From NCBI GenBank assembly GCA_024232965.1, contig JACKQF010000007.1, forward strand, positions 303,075 through 367,074: DNA of 64,000 nt, given 5' to 3'. Position numbers and translations under genes: made by a program. Every line of letters starts with the position of its first letter. Within the stretch, counting starts at the first letter, position 1. This DNA is from Verrucomicrobiaceae bacterium. Its GTDB lineage: Bacteria; Verrucomicrobiota; Verrucomicrobiia; Verrucomicrobiales; Verrucomicrobiaceae. Shown piece after piece: positions 38,101-44,100 of the stretch. Under the pieces are notes generated by a model that did no database searches, was not told the origin of the DNA, and worked only from the letters and a program-made list of their open reading frames with translations.

Positions 38101-41100
38101 GGTGTTCACCGCCACCGGGTTGTTGCTCTGCGTCGTGCTGTTGTTGCCGAGCTGGCCGGAGGTGTTGCGGCCCCATGCCGCCACCGTGCCGTCAGAGCAC
38201 AGCGCCAGGCTGTGAGACTCTCCCCCCGCGATGGCCACCACCGTCTTGCCAGCGAGCCCTCCACCGGTGGACACTGCGAGCGGCCGCGTTGCCTGGGTCG
38301 TGGTGCCGTTGCCCAGCTGGCCATACGTGTTCAGCCCCCACGCTGCCATCGTGCCGTCCGAGCACAACGCCAGACTGTGAAACTGTCCCGCCGCGATGGC
38401 CACCACCGTCTTGCCAGCGAGCCCCAGGCTGGTATTCACCGCCACCGGAACGCTGCTATTCACCGTGCTGTTGTCGCCGAGCTGCCCGTTGCTGTTGCCA
38501 CCCCACGCCGCCAGTGTACCGTCCGAGCACAGCGCCAGACTGTGGATTTGCCCCGCGGCGACAGCCACCACCGTCTTGCCGGCGAGCACACCGCTGGTGT
38601 CCACCGCCACGGGCACGGAGCTGTTCGTCGTGCTGTTGTCGCCCAATTGGCCGACAACGTTTCTTCCCCACGCCACCACGGTGCCATCAGCGCAGACAGC
38701 CAGGCTGTGAACATTCCCCGCCGCGACGGACACCACCGTCTTGCCCGCGAGCACTCCGCTGGTATCTACCGCCACCGGCACATTGCGCTGGGTCGTGCTG
38801 TTATCGCCGATCTGGCCTACGATATTGAGTCCCCACGCCATCGCGTGCTGGTTCTTCCACACCAGCACCAGGTCGTTGCCGGTGCCGCCGTAGTAGTTGG
38901 CCACGAACTCATACGTCACCCCGCCGTAGCTCAGCGTCACCGTCTGCCCCTGCGCCAGATTGCTGAACTCTCCGCTGATGAACGCCAGCCCCGTGTTCTG
39001 CACCACCATCAGCTCCACGGCAGCCACCGGCGCATAACCCAGGGTCAAGGTGACCGTGCTACCGCTGCCGATCGTGACCGCGGATGAGGAGACAGGCACC
39101 TCCGTGCCGGTGGTGTAGGTGGCCGAGAGATTCCCAAGCACTCCCGTACCCTGGATGGCGAAGTCATACGCGGCTTCGTCGCTGTCATCGCTATTGACCG
39201 TGATTGTGGCCGTGCGCAGGCTCCCTGCGGAGGGATCGAAGGTCACCGTAAATGTGGCGCTGCCATTGATCGGGACCGGGCTGGCGGGCGTGAGGCTGCC
39301 CACGGTGAAATCTGCCGCGTGAGTGCCTGACACGGCGATGGAACTCACCGTCAGCATGCTGGTTCCCGTGTTCTGCACGGTGAAGGTGCGCACCACGCTG
39401 CCGCTGGCGACTTCCGCGCTGCCAAAGTCTGTGTGATCCGCCGCGTCGGGCGAGGTGTCGCCATCGAGGATCGTGATGCTGTTGCCGGTGAGGTTGATCT
39501 CGGGCTCGGGCGGCGCCGCCACGAAGCCCAGGGTATGGTTGGCAACCATGCCGACGGCGACCGTGGTAAAGAGTTCACCGGCGGCCAGCGTGTTCGTGTT
39601 CACCGCCACCGGCGCGAGCCTCTGCGTCGTGCTGTTGTCGCCGAGCTGGCCGTTGGTGTTCAGCCCCCACGCCGCTGCCGTGCCGTCCGAGCACAGCGCC
39701 ACGCTGTGAGCATTCCCCGCCGCAATGGCCATTACCGTTTTGCCAAAGAGCGCCGACGTCCCGGAGGCCGTGTTCACCGCCACCGGGGCGGTGCGCTGAG
39801 TCGTCGTGTTGTCACCCAGCCGGCCATTCGTGTTGAGTCCCCACGCCGCCACCGTGCCGTCCGAGCACAGCGCCATGCTGTGAGCATTCCCCGCCGCGAT
39901 GGCCACCACGGTCTTGCCAAAAAGCGCCGATGTCCCGGAGGCTGTGTTCACCGCCACCGGAGCGTTGCGCTGAGTCGCCGTGTTGTCACCCAGCCGGCCA
40001 TTCGTGTTGAGTCCCCACGCCGCCACCGTGCCGTCCGAGCACAATGCCATGCTGTGAGAGGCCCCTGCCGCAATGGCCACCACGGTCTTGCCGGAGAGCA
40101 CCCCGCTGGTGTTTACCGCCACCGGCACAAGACTCTGCGTGGTGCTGTTGTCGCCGAGCTGGCCGTTCGTGTTCAGGCCCCACGTCGCCACCGTGCCGTC
40201 CGAGCACAGTGCCACGCTGTGAGAGACTCCCGCCGAGACGGCCACCACAGTCTTGCCAGAGAGGGCTCCGCTGGTGTCCACCGCCACCGGCACTCTGCTA
40301 TTCGTCGTGCTGTTGTCGCCGAGCTGGCCTTGGGCGTTGTAACCCCACGCCGCCACCGTGCCGTCAGAGCACACCGCCAGGCTATGATTCTGCCCCGCCG
40401 CAATGGCCACCACCGTCTTGCCCGCGAGCACCCCGCTGGCATCCACCGCCACCGGAGTGGTGCGGTGGGTAGTCGAGTTGTCGCCGAGCTGGCCATAGCC
40501 GTTGTAGCCCCACACCGCCAGCGTGCCGTCAGAGCATAGCGCGATGCTGAATGCTCCTCCCGCCGCGGTGGACAGCACCGTTTTGCCGGAGAGCACCCCG
40601 CTGGTGTCCACCGCAGTCGGCAAGAGACGATGCGTCGTGCTGCTGTCGCCAATCTGGCCGTAGAAGTTGTAGCCCCAGGCCAGCGGGCGGTTCTTCTTCC
40701 ACACCAGCACCAGGTCATTGCCCGTGCCGCCGTAGTAGTTCGCCACAAACTCATAAATCACCCCGCCGTAGCTCAGCACCAGGGTCTGCCCCTGCGCCAG
40801 GTTGCCGAACTCTCCGCTGATGAAGTCCGCTCCCGTGTTGTCGATCACCTTCAGCTCCGCCCCGACCGCGGGAGTGAAGCCGAGCGCGAGCGTGGCCGTG
40901 CTGCCGCCGACGATCCGGGGTGCTAATGAGGTGGCGGGCACCTCCGTCACCGTGGTGTAGGTGGCCGTGATGGAGCCAACAGGGTCAGTGCCCGTGCCCT
41001 GGATGGCGAAGTCATACACCGCTTCATCGGTGTCATCGTTGTTCACCGTGATCGTGGCGTAACGCGGGCCCAGCGATGAGGGAGCGAAGGTCACGGTAAA

Positions 41101-44100
41101 GGTGGCGCTGCCATTGACGGGGATCGGGCTGGCGGGCGTGAGGCTGCCCACGGTGAACTCCGCCGCGTTTGTTCCCGACGCCGCGATGGAACTCACCGTC
41201 AGCTCCGCCGTGCCCGTGTTCTCCACGGTGAAGGTGCGCACCACGCTGCCGCCGGGGACATCCGCGTCACCGAAGTCGGTGTGATCCGCCACGTCTGGCG
41301 AGGTATCGCCATCCACGATCGTCGTGGCGTTGCCGATGAGGTTGATTTCGGGCAAAGGCGGCGTCACCACGAGGCCCACGGTGTGGCCGCCCCCACCGCT
41401 GATGACTTTGGCAAAACGCTCGCCGCCGACCAGCGCGCTGGCGTTCACCGTCACCGGCACAAGCCTCTGCGTCGCGCTGTTGTCGCCGAGCTGGCCAGAG
41501 ACGTTGCGGCCCCACGCTGCCGCTGTGCCGTCTGAGCACAGAGCCAAGCTGTGATACTGCCCCGCCCCAACGGCCACCACCGTCTTGCCGGAGAGCACTC
41601 CGCTGGTGTTCACCGCCACCGGCACGAGGCTCTGTGTCGTGCTGTTGGTGCCCAGTTGGCCATAAAGGTTTTGGCCCCACGCCGCTACCGTGCCGTCCGA
41701 ACACAGGACCAAGTTGTAGTAGTATCCCGCGGCGACGGCCACGACCGTCTTGCCGGCGAGCACCCCGATCGTGTCCACCGCCACTGGCACGAGGCTCCGC
41801 GTCGTGCTGCCATCGCCGAGCTGGCCAAAAGTGTTGTAACCCCAGGTCGCCACCGAGCCGTCCGAACACAACGCCAAGCTGTGAGCGTATCCCGCCGCGA
41901 TGGCCACCACCGTCTTGTCGGCAAGCGCCCCGCTATGCTCCACCGCCACCGGAACGCTGCTATACGTCGTGCCGTTGTCGCCAAGCTGGCCCTGGTCGTT
42001 GGCTCCCCACGCTGCCACTGTGCCGTCCGAACACAGCGCCACGCTATGAGACACTCCCACCGCGATGGCCACCACCGTCTTGCCGGCAAGCACCCCGCTG
42101 GTATTCACCGCCACCGGCACCGAGCTCGGCGTTGTGCTTCCGTCGCCGAGCTGGCCAAAAGTGTTGAATCCCCACGCCGCCACCGTGCCATCCGAGCACA
42201 GCGCTAGGCTGTGGACGCTCCCCGCCGCGACGTCCACCACCGTCTTGCCGGAGAGCACACCGCTGGCGTCCACCGCCACCGGCACGAGGCTCGGCGTATT
42301 GCTGCCATTGCCGAGCTGGCCATAGACGTTGATTCCCCACGATGCCACCGTGCCGTCCGAACATAGCGCCAGGCTGAAACTCTCCCATGTCGCGACGGAC
42401 AGCACCGTTTTGCCGGCGAGCACTCCGCTGGTGTCCACCGCAGTCGGCACGTTGCGCTGGGTGGTGCTGTTGTCGCCGAGCTGGCCGGTGCTGTTGAAGC
42501 CCCAAGCCAGCGGACGGGTGTTCTTCCACGCCAGCACCAAATCATTGCCCGTGCCGCCGTAATAGTTCGCCACGAACTCATAAGTGGTCCCGCCGTAGCT
42601 AAACGTCACCGTCTGCCCCTGCGCCAGATTGCTGAACGTGCCGGAGATGAACCCGAGCCCGGTGTTCTCCACCACCATCAGTTCCGTGCCTGCCACCGGC
42701 GCGTAGTCCAGCGTTGGGGTGAATGTGCTGCCGCCGGCGATCGACGCCGCAGAAGACGTCGCGGGCACCTCCATCCCGGTGGTGTAAGTGGCCGTGATGG
42801 AGCCAATCGACGGCAAGGTGCCCGTGCCCCAGATGGCGAAGTCATAAGCGGCTTCATCGATGTCATTGCTGTTGACCGTGATCGTGGCCGTGCGCTGGCC
42901 CCCTGCCGAGGGATCGAAGGTCACGGTAAAGGTCGCGCTACCTCCTGGAACAATCGGTCCGGCGGGCGTGAGGCTGCCCGCGGTGAAATCCGCCGAGTAG
43001 GTCGTGCCCGACACCGCGATGGAACTCACCGTCAGGTCGATCACGCCGGTGTTCTCCACGGTAAAAGTCCGCACCACCGTCCCAGCCGCAACGTCGATGC
43101 TACCGAAATCGGTATGGTCGGAGGCGTTGGGCGTGAAGGCGCCGTCCACGATCGTTGTGGCGTTGCCGGTGATGTTGATTTCAGGCGCCAGCGGCGCCGC
43201 CACGAGGCCCAGCGTGTGCACGGCATACTGACCGCTGACGACCTTGGTGAAGCGTTCGCCCGTGGCCAGCGTACTGGTGCTCACCGCCACCGGCACGAGG
43301 GTCTGTGTCGTGCTGCTGTCACCGAGCTGGCCATAGCCGTTGTAGCCCCACGCCGCCGCCGTCCCGTCCGAGCACAGCGCCAGGCTGTGAAATTGTCCCG
43401 CAGCGACCTCCACCACCGTCTTGCCGGAGAGCGCCCCGCTGGTGTTCACCGCCACTGGCGCACTGCTGCTCGTCGTGCTGTTGTTGCCCAGTTGGCCGTA
43501 GAAGTTGTAGCCCCACACCCCCACCGTGCCGTCCGAGCACAGCGCCAGGTTGTGATAGGTTCCCACCGCGACGGCCACCACCGCCTTGCCGGAGAGCACT
43601 CCAGTCGTGTCCACCGCCACCGGCACCGTGCTCTGCGTTGTGCTATTGTTGCCCAGTTGGCCATAGCCGTTGTAGCCCCACGCCGCCACCGTGCCGTCCG
43701 AGCACAGCGCCACGCTGTGTCCATATCCCGCCGCGATGGCCACCACCGTCTTGCTGGCGAGCGCCGATGTCCCGAAGGTTGTGTTCACAGCCACTGGCGC
43801 GCTGCTGCTCGTCGTGCTGTTGTTGCCCAGTTGGCCATTGCCATTGTTGCCCCACGCTGCCACCGTGCCATCCGAGCACAGCGCCACGCTGTGATAGTAT
43901 CCCGCCGCAACTGCCACCACCGTCTTGCCAGAGAGCGCCCCGCTGGTGTCCACCGCCACCGGCACCGTGCTCTGCGTTGTGCTGCCATCGCCGAGCTGGC
44001 CATAGCCATTGTAGCCCCACGCCGCCACCGTGCCGTCCGTGCATATCGCCAGGCTGTGAACATTCCCCGCCGCGATGGCCACCACCGTCTTGCTGGAGAG

